The notes: generated by a model not told the origin, from the sequence alone. A stretch of DNA of 64,000 bases from Deroplatys truncata (GCA_030765065.1 CM060975.1:107156094-107220093), one strand, 5' to 3'; shown: positions 23,984-36,436, counted from the stretch's first letter. Made by a program: numbers and translations.

Positions 23984-24884
23984 ACTATTTATTTTAAATC
24001 AAATTATCAATTATATCACGTATTATACGCGACATTCTAGCAGCTAGTTAATGAAGGGAAGATTCTCAGGTTTATCATGTACAAAGAACAAACGATAATG
24101 AAGTTTCCTGTTTTGACCACTTACAATATTTCTTTTCGCGTTATGCGTTTATTAATTTCTTCAGAATTACAAAAATATTTCAGCCTTTTGTGTGCTATGT
24201 TTCCAAAATTAACTTTTACATGCATTTACAAAAGAGAAATTGTTTTTTGTGTGATAATTGAAACTTTGATCTGAAGAAGAAGGAATGATTGAAGTCAACA
24301 ATAATAATCTATGTTTCCTGCTGAAATTTCTCAGTAACACTTCACTGATTCATTTCTCCGTTATCTGGAATTTATGAATTTTTTAAAATATTACACAAAA
24401 AGAAAACTGCCCTACTAAGTAAATGTAAGCCAACTTTGAGAAAGGTATAGAACTCATAAAATGAAAAGTATTGAAAACCGCCAAAGCATTGCGAATTTTC
24501 TCTCCAATATTGTGATTGCTAGATCTTTTTAAAGTTATTTTCAAATAATTACTGCTCAACTACAGATGAGCTTTACTTGCACCTAACTGGACGTTTTGGC
24601 ACTATATTTTATATGGACTACAAGCTGTGGTTAACAAACCCACGTCTAAATCTTCTGCAGCAAACAAGGTGTTTATAAATCTAAAATACAAAGAAGATAA
24701 GATATTTATTCATCTTTAAACCATTTTACAGGCAATTGATTTCGTCAGCCTTAACTAATACAATGCATTAAAAACAATGTCAATTACCAGCACAATCAAC
24801 TGACTGATTTGTTTTACAACTTCTAAGTATTCTTCAACAGAATACAGAGCCTTGTCTTTTATCCAATTATCTAAGAAAGATCTT
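23984..24884. other. No recognised gene
   Basis: AT-rich DNA with no motif recognised. The ORF at 24077-24274 has no recognisable features. Confidence 0.5.
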
Positions 24885-24975
24885 TTACTTCATGGTTTTA
24901 GGCCATTTAGCCTGTTCCGGCTCCAAAATCTTGTTGTGTCCATCTCTTTTTTGGTCGTCCTGGGTTATCTAAGAA
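24885..24975 (-). pseudogene. LINE ORF2 3'-terminal fragment
   Basis: The minus strand reads NPGRPKKRWTQQDFGAGTG then stop, followed by ggcctaaaaccatgaag. This matches the C terminus and 3' end of the LINE family seen at 22320-22800. Only about 90 bp remain. Confidence 0.6.
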
Positions 24976-25711
24976 AGATTTAAATTTATTTATTAGAAGT
25001 GAGCTGATGTTGGCAATTTGTTGTGCAAGTTTAATCCCAAAAGCTGGTAACTGTGATGTGTTTTGGAAAGCCTGGAATATGGCACATCAGTTGATTGGTT
25101 TGTATGTGTATTGTAACAATGCATGGTATCTTATTGTGTATTACACAATTTTTTTTTATAAAAATCAAAATAGTATATATAAAATCCCGGTACTATCATG
25201 ACTCTTATTCGTTTAAAATATTCTTTGCAGGATTCTATTGTAGGTAGCCTTAATATGCTTCTGAGTGCATTTTTTGCAATTTAAAATTGATTTTTGCTCC
25301 TATGGAGTTTCCCCCAAAAGAATACGATGAATGAAAAATGCATAATATGAGTGGATAAGTCAAGCCTCACTTATATTGCTCCTCAGTTTATATAATAGAA
25401 ATGTGACCCGTGCTAGTTTATTGCATTATGTGGTTTATGTGATGGTCCCAGATTAGCTTTTCACCATATAAATACCCTGTAATTTAACTGACTTATTGTC
25501 TTTGTTTTTAAGATTTAAAACGAATAGAATTTGTTCAGTTTCGTGCTTATTAAGCTGTAATGAATTTACTTTAAACCAAATTTCAACCATTTGTGTTTAG
25601 AACTATATACTACAGAAGAGTTTAAGGGCTTTGCATATATTTTATGTATATTTCTTCGCAAATGTTGACTGAGAATAGACATACGCTAATATTAGATAGA
25701 TAAGAATCACT
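24976..25711. other. No recognised gene
   Basis: AT-rich DNA. A 64-codon ORF at 25007-25201 has no features. Confidence 0.5.
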
Positions 25712-25723
25712 GTGAATAAATGT

Positions 25724-25972
25724 TTTTTGATTTTTTTTAATTTACGGACATTCTTTAACTGCTGCGATCCTTAGCGTCCCATTCTATATTGGGCGTGAAA
25801 GACCAGTAGTATTGCTCAGAGGCCTCTTTTTCAGGCTTTGCTTCCCTTTCGAAGGAAGCCATGCTAAGGATTTTTACGCCCGAAAAAAAATCCATCGTCC
25901 TCCGCCGGGTTTGAACCCGCGATCTCGGGAACTAGAGACTAGCATAGTAACCACTACACCAGGGAGGACGAC
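25724..25972 (-). mobile_element. tRNA-derived SINE, family S1, internally deleted copy
   Basis: On the minus strand the head starts near 25969 with gtcctccctgg, A box tggtgtagtgg and B box gggttcaaaccc, and ggaggac closes a perfect 7-bp acceptor-like stem. The body lacks about 60 bp between 'ggaagcaaag' and 'cctgaaaaagagg' compared with the copy at 20127, joined at a short AAAG repeat. The perfect 12-bp duplication gtgaataaatgt lies at 25712-25723 and 25973-25984. The exact flanks and intact head suggest it is comparatively young. Confidence 0.92.
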
Positions 25973-25984
25973 GTGAATAAATGT

Positions 25985-26885
25985 AATTACACATTTACCA
26001 TCGCCACTGTCATCTTACCATTGGAGGTAACATACACCGTACGTATGAGTCCAGACATCACTTGATGGAACGAGGTTCCCGAAGGTTATTGACCTTATGG
26101 GGAGCGTAGGAAACAACAGTTTAACTACTCAAAACGTGCATAAAGACTTGGGTGGTATTTTACTGCTTTTTCTCTAAATATTATTCATTTAAGTGGCAGC
26201 TGAATGGGGCAAAAAACTATTGCTACATCTAAAATGACCATTAAAATTCCTAGATAGTGGCATAAGTACTTCATAAGGTGTATATGAATTGAATTGTTGT
26301 AAGAGTTACTTTCCTAATCAAAATAATAACAGCCTTAATGCTTCAGAATTTTCTCTAAGTGTACTTTCATAGTTGATTCGGACAGTAGGTGAGAACCAGC
26401 AGGCATCAGCAGGTTTATGTGGGCGATTTTGAACCTATTTCTTCAAAACCAGCATCTCATTGTTATATATTCTTAGAGTTTGAGTGATTTTTAAAGAAAA
26501 TATGATATGTACATATCTAAGAATGCCGTCTTGAAGTTTACATTATATGGGGTGGGGCATGAGAACCTGAATAATTTAACGGTTAGAAATACAAAACAAT
26601 ACTCACTGTTTGTAAGCTACACGATAAAATGTAGTATGTCATTTGAATACACAATTTAATATTACCAAGCTGATGAGAAACCCTTACAAACAGGTAGCCA
26701 TCTGGTGTCTGCGGGGAATACTTTCTTTGGAGGGTACACCCGTGTCATTTATCTGGCACCACCTCGCGCCATGAAGCTTGGAAGCACACCTGAAACATGA
26801 GAGAGAAGTGAAAACATTCCGACCAAGCAAAATTACGAAAGCTCCATGGTCAGGGTGGGCGGTCAACGATCAACGCGAGTCGATT
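25985..26885. other. No recognised gene
   Basis: Nothing recognised. Confidence 0.5.
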
Positions 26886-26891
26886 CCTATG

Positions 26892-26969
26892 GGCGTGCTC
26901 GCTAAAGTGCCTAGCTTTGGTGTTTCATGATGCAGGGAATTGAGGGTTCCAGTCCCGACTCGAGCATGC
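26892..26969 (+). repeat. tRNA-like segment, possible SINE head
   Basis: About 78 nt open with gcgtgctcg and close with cgagcatgc, which can pair as an acceptor-like stem with one G-T pair. A B-box-like gggttccagtccc lies near 26944-26956 and a weak A-box-like tcgctaaagtg near 26899. No cloverleaf with a clear anticodon could be drawn. It may be a degraded tRNA-derived SINE. No target duplication was found. Confidence 0.35.
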
Positions 26970-27056
26970 GTGTTTGCATGTATGTATATGTGTGCCAATA
27001 AATCAAGAAAATAAGTAGAACAACGAAAACAACAGAAACACAAGTAAAAAAAAATC

Positions 27057-27805
27057 TGTTGTGATACCTTCACATGCCTTTCTATACCCTCTATTTTATT
27101 AGTGTATACAAACTATTCTTACTAAAGTTTATTTTTATATCTATTACATTTAATCCAAACAAACCTTTGCAAAAATAGCTACATTATACATTTCGTTATA
27201 AATACAAAGGGAACAGCGATAGTCCAGTGTTTAAGAACTGGACGCTATATGCTGACCTTAAAATTCCACACTGTTTCAATGCAATCGCGAGAAACACCTG
27301 AAAATCGATGGAACTTTAAGAAATACTTATTTTAAGTAAATTGTGTGTTTTAAATAGATCTACATTTTTTTGGTGGCACGTTTTCGTATCCCTTAACGTT
27401 TACAACTTTTACAAGATTATGAAAAATTCTTTTCAAGATATACATTTTATTTGTCATGTAAATATATTTCATATACGGTATTTCAATAAAAATTGCTAGA
27501 TTCATTTTTTAGAAAATAAAAAATTTCGAAAAAGTTTCTATGTAAAAGGTAGTTTGTGTTGGGAGCATTTCTTTAAAATCTTCGTGTTGCATCTTTGAAA
27601 GATATTGGACCTAAATACCAATTTTGGATATTTCGTTTTTGATTTCTGCTGTTGATAGACACACAGACACACACACGGATAAAAATGCTTTATTTGGATT
27701 CACGGGGCCTCAAAACATATATTTCCGGCGAAATCCCGGTATCGAATTTTTGGGTGGAATACAATACTTCCCCTACTTACTATACGTAGTAGAGAAAGTA
27801 ATAAT
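27057..27805 (+). repeat. R-family interspersed repeat, copy R3
   Basis: Near full-length. The 5' end is tgttgtgataccttcacatg and the 3' end is tactatacgtagtagagaaa. It includes 'tttaagaactggacgctata' near 27230 and a short CA tract near 27658-27680. Confidence 0.85.
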
Positions 27806-28663
27806 GCTACCAACAAATACTCAAGTCATCGTAATGTTACCAGGAGTTATAGAGATAACAAATAAACAGAAAACAAACAACTAGTTCCCGCTTTGCATTT
27901 GTATTTCACTTTACCTGCAGTTTTAAGTTTGGCTCGTCCTGCATGTTTTGTTAATTATAATATTCCACTTGCATGTGCTGAAGACTCGGGGTATTGCAGG
28001 TACACGCTCCACGTTTTGTGAACAATTTCCCTTAAACTACAGGCGTCGCTCCCGTTTAAGAGCCGGCCGGCTCAGAGCAGCAGCTGTTAAATAATACACG
28101 GGTGCAAGTCGCCTTCCCTCTCGCTAGGGAAATACAAGGCAAAATAAATACGATCTTGTTTCCCTGGTCTATAAAAGTGTGCATGGCCTCCTCTGATAAA
28201 TATTTCCCGACTCTTTGTTCCTAAGCTTTGTTTTCTGCGAGGCAACGCCACCTTCTTTCACAGGCGTAGCCTAGGGCACTGCAAGAACACCGCCCTGGAA
28301 GTTGCAAAATTCGACGCGATTTCCTGTAGCTTGCCTTTTATACAGTAACGTGTAGATTGGTTGCGTTATTTTGTTTCCAGTCATGTTCTGATTTACCTAC
28401 ACTGATAATTACATATGTAATAATCACCTTTTAATCTATTATGTATGTCGTATGGCTGAAAAATCTATGTATGTAACAAGGGTTAGTTATCACTTTGATT
28501 ACAGGTTATGTAGCATTCCTATTAATTCGTCCAGTACGGATTCTGATGTGGTAAGAAGTTAAAAAAATCCAGAATATTTCATTTTTAACTGCATTTTTAT
28601 TTTTGGAAGGGCTAAAACGTAATACCTGGTTGGAAGAATGGCTTAACGGTAGCTTAGGAAAAT
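27806..28663. other. No gene recognised; TATA-like motif
   Basis: From about 28010 to 28330 the DNA is GC-richer and without matches in the window. A TATA-like tctataaaagtg lies near 28170. No coding sequence was recognised downstream. It could be a host promoter or an old LTR, but I cannot decide. Confidence 0.3.
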
Positions 28664-28664
28664 G

Positions 28665-28726
<62 letters not shown>

Positions 28727-28727
28727 T
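28664..28727. repeat. (AAT)n microsatellite
   Basis: About 20 pure triplets. Confidence 0.95.
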
Positions 28728-29290
28728 TTAGCAGGAATAGCTACTCTTAGATGATACACATACTTTGCTAATTGTTTTAATCCGTTGCATCTGTTATATT
28801 TAATGGAGTGTAATCCCTACTGTACATATATAAGACCAAAATAGTCAGTAATTTCTTTTAAAGCCTTGATACGACGTTCCCTTTTTCTACATGTTCATTT
28901 AAGCCCTTGTTCTGGAGACGGTCCAGAATGTGATGCATTAGTAAAGCTGTCTTAGAAATTAATAGACATAATATAAAAATTCTGTTCTATTTGAAATACA
29001 ATGGTATATTGTAACATAAGCACACAATTCTTTAATTGTATAGTATTATAAATGAATTTCATACGCCATTTTTATAAATCGAAATTATAAATGTTTGAAA
29101 ATGAAATGAATGCCATATAAGGGATTACGGTAACGTAATTGTGTTTTGGTATAATTATAGTGTTTATACTCGAAACTAAAATGCAATGTGAACATAAAGA
29201 AAGGAGTTCACATTGCTGTTTTCCAAGGTTACAACTTTTATGAAAACTGCAACACATTTATTTTATGAAAATAGTTAATTATGGTAATTG
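28728..29290. other. No recognised gene
   Basis: AT-rich DNA, nothing recognised. Confidence 0.5.
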
Positions 29291-29975
29291 TTACTTTCTC
29301 TACTACGTATCCAGTGAGTAGAGAAGGCACTGCATTCCATCGAAAAATTTGATACCGAGATTTCGCCGAAATACATGTTTTGAGACCCCTTGAATCCAAA
29401 AGCATAATTTTTAGAAAAAGATACGCAAACGCAAAGTGGGATAAATACCAAACTTAAATACTAAGTACAATTTCTTTCAAAAATACGACACAAAGATTTT
29501 CATGAAAATCTCCCCACACCAAACTAAGTTTTGCATATAAGATTTTTTGAAATTTTTTATTTTCTGAAAAATGGCCTTAACGATTTTGATTAAACTATCA
29601 TATATTAAAGATATTTTTACATGACAAATAAAATGTATATCTTTAATTTTCTGGGAATAGCTTGTGAAGTCCTCTTCATTTAGAAGGAATTGTATAATCC
29701 TGTGTAATTCGTAAACGTTAAGCAAATGAGGAAAAGTACTACATAAAAACTGTAGATCTTTTTAAAGGACGCAGTATATTTTAAATAAACTGTTTACGCA
29801 CCAGCCATTTCCGAGGTAACCGTTATTAATGGTTCGAATTGATCAATACTTAGCCATTCCTTTGATTTTCATATGGTGTCATGGAAATACTATGAGATTT
29901 TAAGGCCAGCGTTTAGCGCCCAGTTCTAAAACATTTGAATGTCGCTATTTGCTTTGTGTCTATAAGGAAATGTGA
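29291..29975 (-). repeat. R-family interspersed repeat, copy R4
   Basis: Reverse orientation. Plus-strand landmarks are actttctctactacgtatcc, ttgataccgagatttcgcc, taacgattttgattaaac and gcgcccagttctaaaacatt. The usual CA tract is absent, leaving a shortened middle. The distal ~80 bp are missing. Confidence 0.85.
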
Positions 29976-30529
29976 TAGCATAATTATTGAGTTAAATGAA
30001 GACATAACAGTGAGATAGAGAAATAATTGTAATACATAATTTACGCATACTAAATCAGTGTATAATGTAACAAGATTGAGTTGAAATGTTTGTCCGGAAA
30101 TATGAACGTAATTAGGAAGTCAGTTTAGCGAGTCATTAGTATCAGCCGAAGTAGCCAACGCATTAGCTTAAAGATTCTGGGATTTCAGTTTGTTTGGAGT
30201 CACGTAGGCCAATTCTGTAAATTAGAGAGGCAAAGGAAATTCTGAGAAAAGTAAAAGGCTCAGTTAGCAAGAGACATGCATGAAGATGGATTAAATATTT
30301 CCACAATGTTGAGTTGGAAGGGGAATTATATATGTAGGCGGAGCTTAAACTAATAAGCGTTCGTACAATCGAAATCAGAGAGTTATTCTCCTACCGTCAC
30401 CGGCACGTACTGCTCCTGTGATACATTAAACGTTCAATGAGGTGCTTGTGTGAGTAAGGTTTCGCACCTATTGCGAGAGGTCTCTTCAATAAGCATTTTA
30501 GCGACTCACGGCAAGTTACGCTATTAGTT
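29976..30529. other. No recognised gene
   Basis: Nothing firm. A weakly tRNA-like patch near 30150-30200 is too degraded to call. Confidence 0.45.
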
Positions 30530-30533
30530 TCTT

Positions 30534-31521
30534 TGAGGCAATATTTTTAACACCTAAATGATTTCAGTCAAATTATATAATAGGTAAATTTAATAACAGC
30601 CCGTCTTGAAGCAATATGTGTGTGCAATAATTTGTAAAATGTATGTAACAGTCATTGCATATGGTTATATTATTGTAAGCATGTTCAATAATATTATGTG
30701 AATGCATTACGCAATTTAATAATGTAGGAGCTGTGAGAAATAGGTAAAAAGTTGCTAACAATGAGGTAACCTTAAGACAATAATGAGTTTGAGAGTTTAA
30801 ATGTTACTTGTGATTCTTGGAAGCAATAATTAATTTTGAGACAGTTTAAAAATAGCCATTCAACAACCAGAAAAAGATTTAATTAAATGCAGGTATTCTA
30901 TTGGAGTAGGATTAGCTAATCAGAGACTTGAAATACAGACATTTACAAGTTTAGACGGTTCAAATCAATTCAGTTGCCTGCAGACAGTGATTGTAACCGG
31001 ATGCGTGATGCGACCTCGAGAAATTTTATACGTTTTCGTGCGAGACGAAAATAGTTTACGTATTAAAAATTGCAAGTGTTTAATAGAAACATCTCACAGC
31101 TCTCTATATCAGTGAAGTGTTATTTAAATCGTATCAAGCATTAATAAAAGGAGTGAAGTAAAATTATAATATGTGTAAGCTTACATTCTTAGTCACACCA
31201 CAACCTTGCTAAGAGAAACGTGTCTCTAAAATAAATACTGACGCAGTCGAGGTGAACATAAATATAATATTTAAAGAGACAGTCAAATTACAAAGTTAAT
31301 ATTTTTTTAAAAGTACATTTGGAGCGAAGGCTACCGGAAACTGTTTACTATACGTTGCAACTACTACAAGTTCGGCTCCCCAATAGTTGAAATATAATAC
31401 CACTCCTACTTCAAATCGGCTTTTCATACGTAGCAGCAAACAACGTAAAGAACAATTCTATTTCAAATTGGCGTCCATACGTGGAGCTAAATAAATAAAC
31501 AACTCCAACAAAACACCTTCA
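30534..31521 (+). mobile_element. Solo-LTR-like element, family L, copy 4
   Basis: The 988-bp element runs from tgaggcaatatttttaacac to acaccttca, with exact TCTT duplications at 30530-30533 and 31522-31525. It is shorter than copies 1 and 2 because it has fewer 3' tandem units. The TATA-like and poly(A)-type positions are conserved (aataaaagg near 31143). Confidence 0.85.
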
Positions 31522-31525
31522 TCTT

Positions 31526-33091
31526 TCATTGTGGAAACAGTTATTTCAAATCGTATAATTGATACTGCAGAAGTTAGCAAACATAATAATTCAGTTTTGT
31601 TACAATTTCGAGTTTTGCGATTCATAATCGGTTTCATTCCTTTATCTTCAAACGGTCGGAAACTCGCTTCAAAAGCTCAAGAATTATATCACATTAAATT
31701 TCTCATTTAATTTAAAAATACGTCCACGCATACCCCGAGAGAAAGGTCTCGTAGCTTACCGCTGGAGCCGCTGGCGTACGAGACAGATCTACAAGATCAC
31801 GTCAGCAGAATCAACGACATCAAAATTGTCGCACCATCGCTGCATCACAAAGATCCCGCTTCAAATTTGTGTAATGCAGCTATTTCTAGAAAGGTTTATC
31901 TGGATTAAAATAAAGTATAGAGGAAAATAAACTTTCGTAAGAATAATTATTTATCCATTAATAAGCGATAGAGGGTATAGAAAGTTATGTGAATGTTACA
32001 AATTAAATTTCTTTACACTAATGCTATTACCAAACTACTATTATTAATGGCAATGACCAACAATAAAGGCTGTTTATAATTTTGGCATACAGTTTTATTT
32101 ACAAATGAGATAATTACCTCTCTCTACTCCAAAGCGTTTAGGAGTTATGATTTCTTTTTTCTTGGAACTGGTAAAGAGTTCACAGTACAAAATGGCAGCG
32201 CAGTATGATTTTTAAAAATGTAATTAAGATATGAGTATTTGGTCTTCAATGATAAATGTACATCAATTGAAAGAGGCAATTCTAATTAATAAGACGGTAC
32301 AAACGAGTAAACTTATATTTTTGACAATTTTGAGAATTTAGTCGTCTCCCCTTAATGAGCTTTTCAAAATTTAATGTATCATAGATCTTTGATGTCTGAC
32401 AGATCCAAGTGTAAATGATTCAAGCAGATCTGATGCAGTTGAATGCGTTTAACAACTATTGAATAAACGATTAAAGCAAAACAAACAATTGCCATTTGGT
32501 GTCAAATAACGATCACATCTTGAGCAGTTCAGTGGAACAGTAAATTCTGCGCAACCTATTGCTCCCTGCATCTTCCTGCACTCTAGTGTAGTTCCTTTGA
32601 ACTTCAAGCGACGTATTCATGTTAGAAACGGCATTAAGCCGTTCTTCCATCCATCTGCTCAATTATTACGTGGCTAGAGTTTATCAGCATAACTTTTCTG
32701 ACACTACTACATACTCTATAGGATTTAACAGCAAATCTGGATTATTGCTTGTTCATACAAAATGGTGTGATATCATAATATAAAACACCGATATCAAATC
32801 TGGTTGCTCACCGTGCATAAACAGGTTTAAATGCTGCTTTTAGTTTTTTTCTTTCTAGAGTTGAATGGAAGTCCCTGATCGGCAGCACGAGTGATGAAAG
32901 CTTTGGTGTGCTTTCAGTTAAAAAAATTCTTTTCACTTAACTTGTATCTTTGTGTCCATTATTCTCAATGCCGTTTGAATGTAAATCTAATTTTGCAATT
33001 AAATAAATTTAGTTTTAAATTTTACGTGCGCCAAAAATATAGTAGTTATAATAGACTTTAAAATTTCAACATGAAACTGAAAATATACATT

Positions 33092-33093
<2 letters not shown>
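31526..33093. other. No recognised gene; one hairpin
   Basis: AT-rich apart from a GC-richer patch at 31735-31860. That patch contains an 8-bp hairpin, gtctcgta at 31746-31753 pairing with tacgagac at 31777-31784. No protein motif. Confidence 0.45.

Positions 33094-33138
<45 letters not shown>
33094..33138. repeat. (GA)n microsatellite
   Basis: About 22 GA units, nearly pure. The long Ser/Leu ORF on the minus strand is its translation. Confidence 0.95.
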
Positions 33139-33145
<7 letters not shown>

Positions 33146-33210
33146 GCACCTCAGCAATGCTAAGGGATAACGTGCAAGGAGTTGTAGTGGCGAAATAATG
33201 AAAACATTCT

Positions 33211-33983
33211 GATGTGATACATTCACATGATTTTCTCTGTCCTCTAACGCTTATTAGTGAGTATAGAAACTTTTCTTACTAAAGCTTATTTTTCTATCTA
33301 CTCCATTTTAATCCAAATATACCAAGTAGCAGAAATAGCTACTTTACAAATTTCATTATAGATACAAAGAGAACAGCGATAGTCAAATGTTTAAGAACTG
33401 GACGCTATATGCTGGCCTTAAAATTCCATACCGTTTCCATGACATCGCGAGAAACAACTGAATGTTGAAAGGACTTTACAAGAAATGAACAATTCAAATC
33501 TGTAATAACGGATATCTCAGAAACGGCTTACACCACAAAAAAGCTTATTTGAAATAAAGTGTGTGTTTTAAAGAGATCTACAATTTTTTTGTGTAGTACG
33601 TTTTCGTCTGTCGCTTAACGTTTTCCAGTTATACGAGATTATAAAACGTTCCTTCCGAATGAAGAGGACCTTACAGGTTATTCCTATAAATTTCAAGATA
33701 TGCGTTTTATTTGTCATGTATATATCGTTAGAGCTTCTTTTAGAAAATCAGAAGATTTTCTTGTAAATCATCGTGTCGCATTCTTGGAAGATACTCAACT
33801 TAAATACAAAGTTTGGCGCTTATCCCACTTTTGGTTTTTTAGTTAAGCTGTGCGCAGACATACACGGACGTTTTTCTAGAACTTATTTCTTTTAGATTCA
33901 GGGGGTCTGAAACCATGTATTTCCGGTGAAATATCGATATCGTAATTTTGATTGGAATTAGTACGTTGTACAGAAAGTAAAAA
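33211..33983 (+). repeat. R-family interspersed repeat, copy R5
   Basis: Near full-length copy from tgatgtgatacattcacatg to tacagaaagtaaa. The middle is shortened around the usual (CA)n position, leaving gcgcagacatacacgg. Confidence 0.85.
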
Positions 33984-34337
33984 GAATACTCCTATATGAA
34001 GATGAATAACTTCTACTTTAAGCTTAAACCTTTATTAAAGAATATGTGATCCATTTGCTATATATTAATGGTAAGCATGAGTAAATGTAAATACCAAATA
34101 ATGGAGTGGAAGCATATTTATTAAAATAAAACAAAAAAATTAATAGCAATGTTGTATAAGTTAAAACCACACCAATAGTTTCCTTAGTTTTGCGCAAATA
34201 CGCAAATAATAATTTGAGTGGAGATGCGTTTTAAAACACCTCTTGTTTATAATTACTTGAATTAATTCTCTTACCAATACTAGAAAATTATTTATGATTA
34301 CTGTGTAAAGCATAAAAACAATTTTTTGTTCATTATA
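33984..34337. other. No recognised gene
   Basis: AT-rich, nothing recognised. Confidence 0.5.
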
Positions 34338-34534
34338 CAGGATGATTTGTAATTATGTTACAAAGTTTTAGGGATGACAGAGGAGACAATTACGAACAAC
34401 TTTCATATAGGAACCCATCTCCGGAAATCCTTCATAATGATAATAATGATCCTAAGCCTTTGAATCTTTATTACAAACTTTTATTTATTAAATACACTTG
34501 AAGGTCTTAACACTCACTACAATACAACTAAAAC

Positions 34535-34900
34535 ACCAATACACATTACAAGAACTGTTGAAAATGTCCTCCACATGCATTGCAACACCGCACACGTTCA
34601 AATATTCTTGGCATGTTCCTGTATCACAGGAAATTAATAGGTAACCTTGCTATTAAGTCCTCTTCCGATTCGATCGGTGTGTCATAAACAAGGGCTTTAA
34701 AATGATCACACAACAAGAAATCTATTGGTGTCAAATCAGGTGAACCGGCAGGCCAATGAACTGGACCACTTCTTCCGATCCACTTCGCCGGAAAAAATTT
34801 TGGAAAATATTTTGGAAACTGAGAAGTGAGCGGGTACACCATCATGCTGCCACCACATGCGCTGACGAAAATCATAAGGAATATACACCAGCAGCTCAGG
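34535..34900 (-). pseudogene. Transposase C-terminal half, DUF4817-type element
   Basis: Minus strand. Upstream of a frameshift, one frame reads PELLVYIPYDFRQRMWWQHDG, with the second catalytic Asp in the HDG motif. After the shift, near 34830, come AKWIGRSGPVHWPAGSPDLT and PIDFLLCDHFKALVYDTP, carrying the third acidic residue as Asp in TPID. Then ESEEDLIARLP, an in-frame TGA at the end of INFL, and NMPRIFERVRRCCNACGGHF, the usual C terminus. The first catalytic Asp and the helix-turn-helix head are lost to the insertion. It is a dead gene. Confidence 0.85.
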
Positions 34901-34904
34901 TATT

Positions 34905-35437
34905 ATAATCATATTGTGTCATATTATTAATTTTGTCATTACCAGACGAACTGTTTTACTGTATTGTTGCTACCAGACGTAGCATTATTGGGTCTCCTTA
35001 GATATATTTCGGCTTAACGGTCTCTCCTTTCGGTGGGGATCACATCAAAGGGAAAAATCTGTTTGAAACTTTCTGGTGTGACGTCAGCCCTGTCTGGCTT
35101 TGGTTAGACATGGTTGTGGGGGCAACATAGCGTCAATTGAGTGTAAGTGGTCGTTGGAACCAGTCGTGTGTGGCCGGTCTACGGTCTGTGGCATTTCCCT
35201 TCATCCTGTTTCCTTTGTTATCTATGTAGAGAAGCCAAACGTTTTTGTGAATAAATCCTAGGTAATGTGTGTTATGCATTTTTTCAATGTAATATAAAAA
35301 CCCACGCTTTCCTCTTTATTTTACATACCAAAGTCCCGGACTTTTGCTGCCAGTGAGTTGTGACCCCGTGTGGGTGTTGGGTTGAGCTAAATTAATCATT
35401 TTCTGGTAACCTTTTCGGCCTTTACCCCAACATGTAA
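34905..35437 (+). mobile_element. Foreign insert within the transposon, LTR-like
   Basis: About 530 bp of unrelated, GC-richer sequence breaks the transposase exactly where its upstream codons should continue. It starts near tgtcatattattaatttt and could end at ccttta ccccaaca near 35432, giving TG...CA ends. It contains a poly(A)-type gaataaatcc near 35250 and gtgaccccgtgtggg near 35360, which is reminiscent of LTR-retroelement leader regions. No matching target duplication was found, so the borders and class are tentative. Confidence 0.4.
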
Positions 35438-35770
35438 CATTATTAAGAAAGTTGTGGTAAATTTGTACATTTAAATGAGCTGGCAGTAGTTATTGCCCTA
35501 ATCAAGTGATCATGCACTATGTCACTATAAATGCACATTCAGAATGTTGTCTTAACTTGAATCTTTCCATATTAACATGCAAACATCACTTGGCCTACAT
35601 TAAAGAAGACACTCTGTCAATATGTTATAGACAGCATTCCAGCACTCACTTAATTTTGTACCTAACAAACGTGACGTTTTCGTACATGGGTTCCTATATG
35701 AAAGATGTTCATAATTGTCTCCTCTATCACCCCTAAAAGTGTGCTACGTAGTCTCGGAATCAATCTATAC

Positions 35771-36434
35771 AATGTTTATAAATCCGTAAACAATATATGC
35801 AAGTTTTTACTCAACCCAAAGCGCATGGTAGTAAAACAACAAAGAGAACACAATCAGATGTATTTGTACTAAATGTACAATTTGTAGGCAAAAGAAACGT
35901 CGAATATGGTAAACTATAAACATTTTTCAATCACTCCTACTACAATCTCACCAAGTTTTAAGCTCTGAACCAAACAGTTGATGTTATAACCGCAAGATTA
36001 TGTATTGTAACAGCAAATGGATGATGTAGCAGATGGATGCTTTACGATAAATCCTACCCAGCAACTTGGCATGCATTTTGTTTCCCTAACATCGAGGGCG
36101 TACAAGAAACCGCAGCAATTTATTGTACACAGCTGGTATTGAGGGCAGGACATCCATCCTTCTATGGCCTTACACATTAATTTGAGAGCTGACAATTGCA
36201 TGACATTGGTTGCGACACATTCGTATTAATGAATGTAGGTACCTTGTTTGCCCGTAAACAGTTAAGTATGTGCCTATCATATACCGGGTGTAAAAAAATT
36301 AATTCAGTGTTTAGAGAGTTAATCCTGTTAATAAAAATAGGGAAAAGTGCAATAAACGCGATTCCTTTAACAATACCTTACGAGATATGGGTACTTAGAA
36401 ATCAATTGCAATGAAAGCATGTGTTGAAAGCTAT
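35771..36434. other. No recognised gene
   Basis: Nothing recognised. Short ORFs at 35998-36201 and 36196-36414 have no features. Confidence 0.5.
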
Positions 36435-36436
36435 TA

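Larger units (their letters stand above)
34338..35770 (-). mobile_element. DUF4817-type (IS630/Tc1-like) DNA transposon, interrupted
   Basis: The left end follows TA at 34336-34337. Inverted repeats of about 85 bp share ttttaggg, gagacaattaygaac and ctttcatataggaacccat, seen at 34362-34425 and, in reverse complement, at 35690-35745. The outermost bases on the right are eroded, so that border is approximate. The left third encodes the C-terminal half of a transposase. The middle is replaced by a ~530-bp foreign segment and the right part holds no readable coding sequence. Confidence 0.75.

Noticed and set aside
30150-30210. tRNA-like SINE head
   Set aside because: A possible A-box-like stretch is followed by no acceptable B box, and there is no tail or duplication.
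32999-33226. Ser/Leu-rich minus-strand ORF
   Set aside because: It is the translation of the (GA)n microsatellite.
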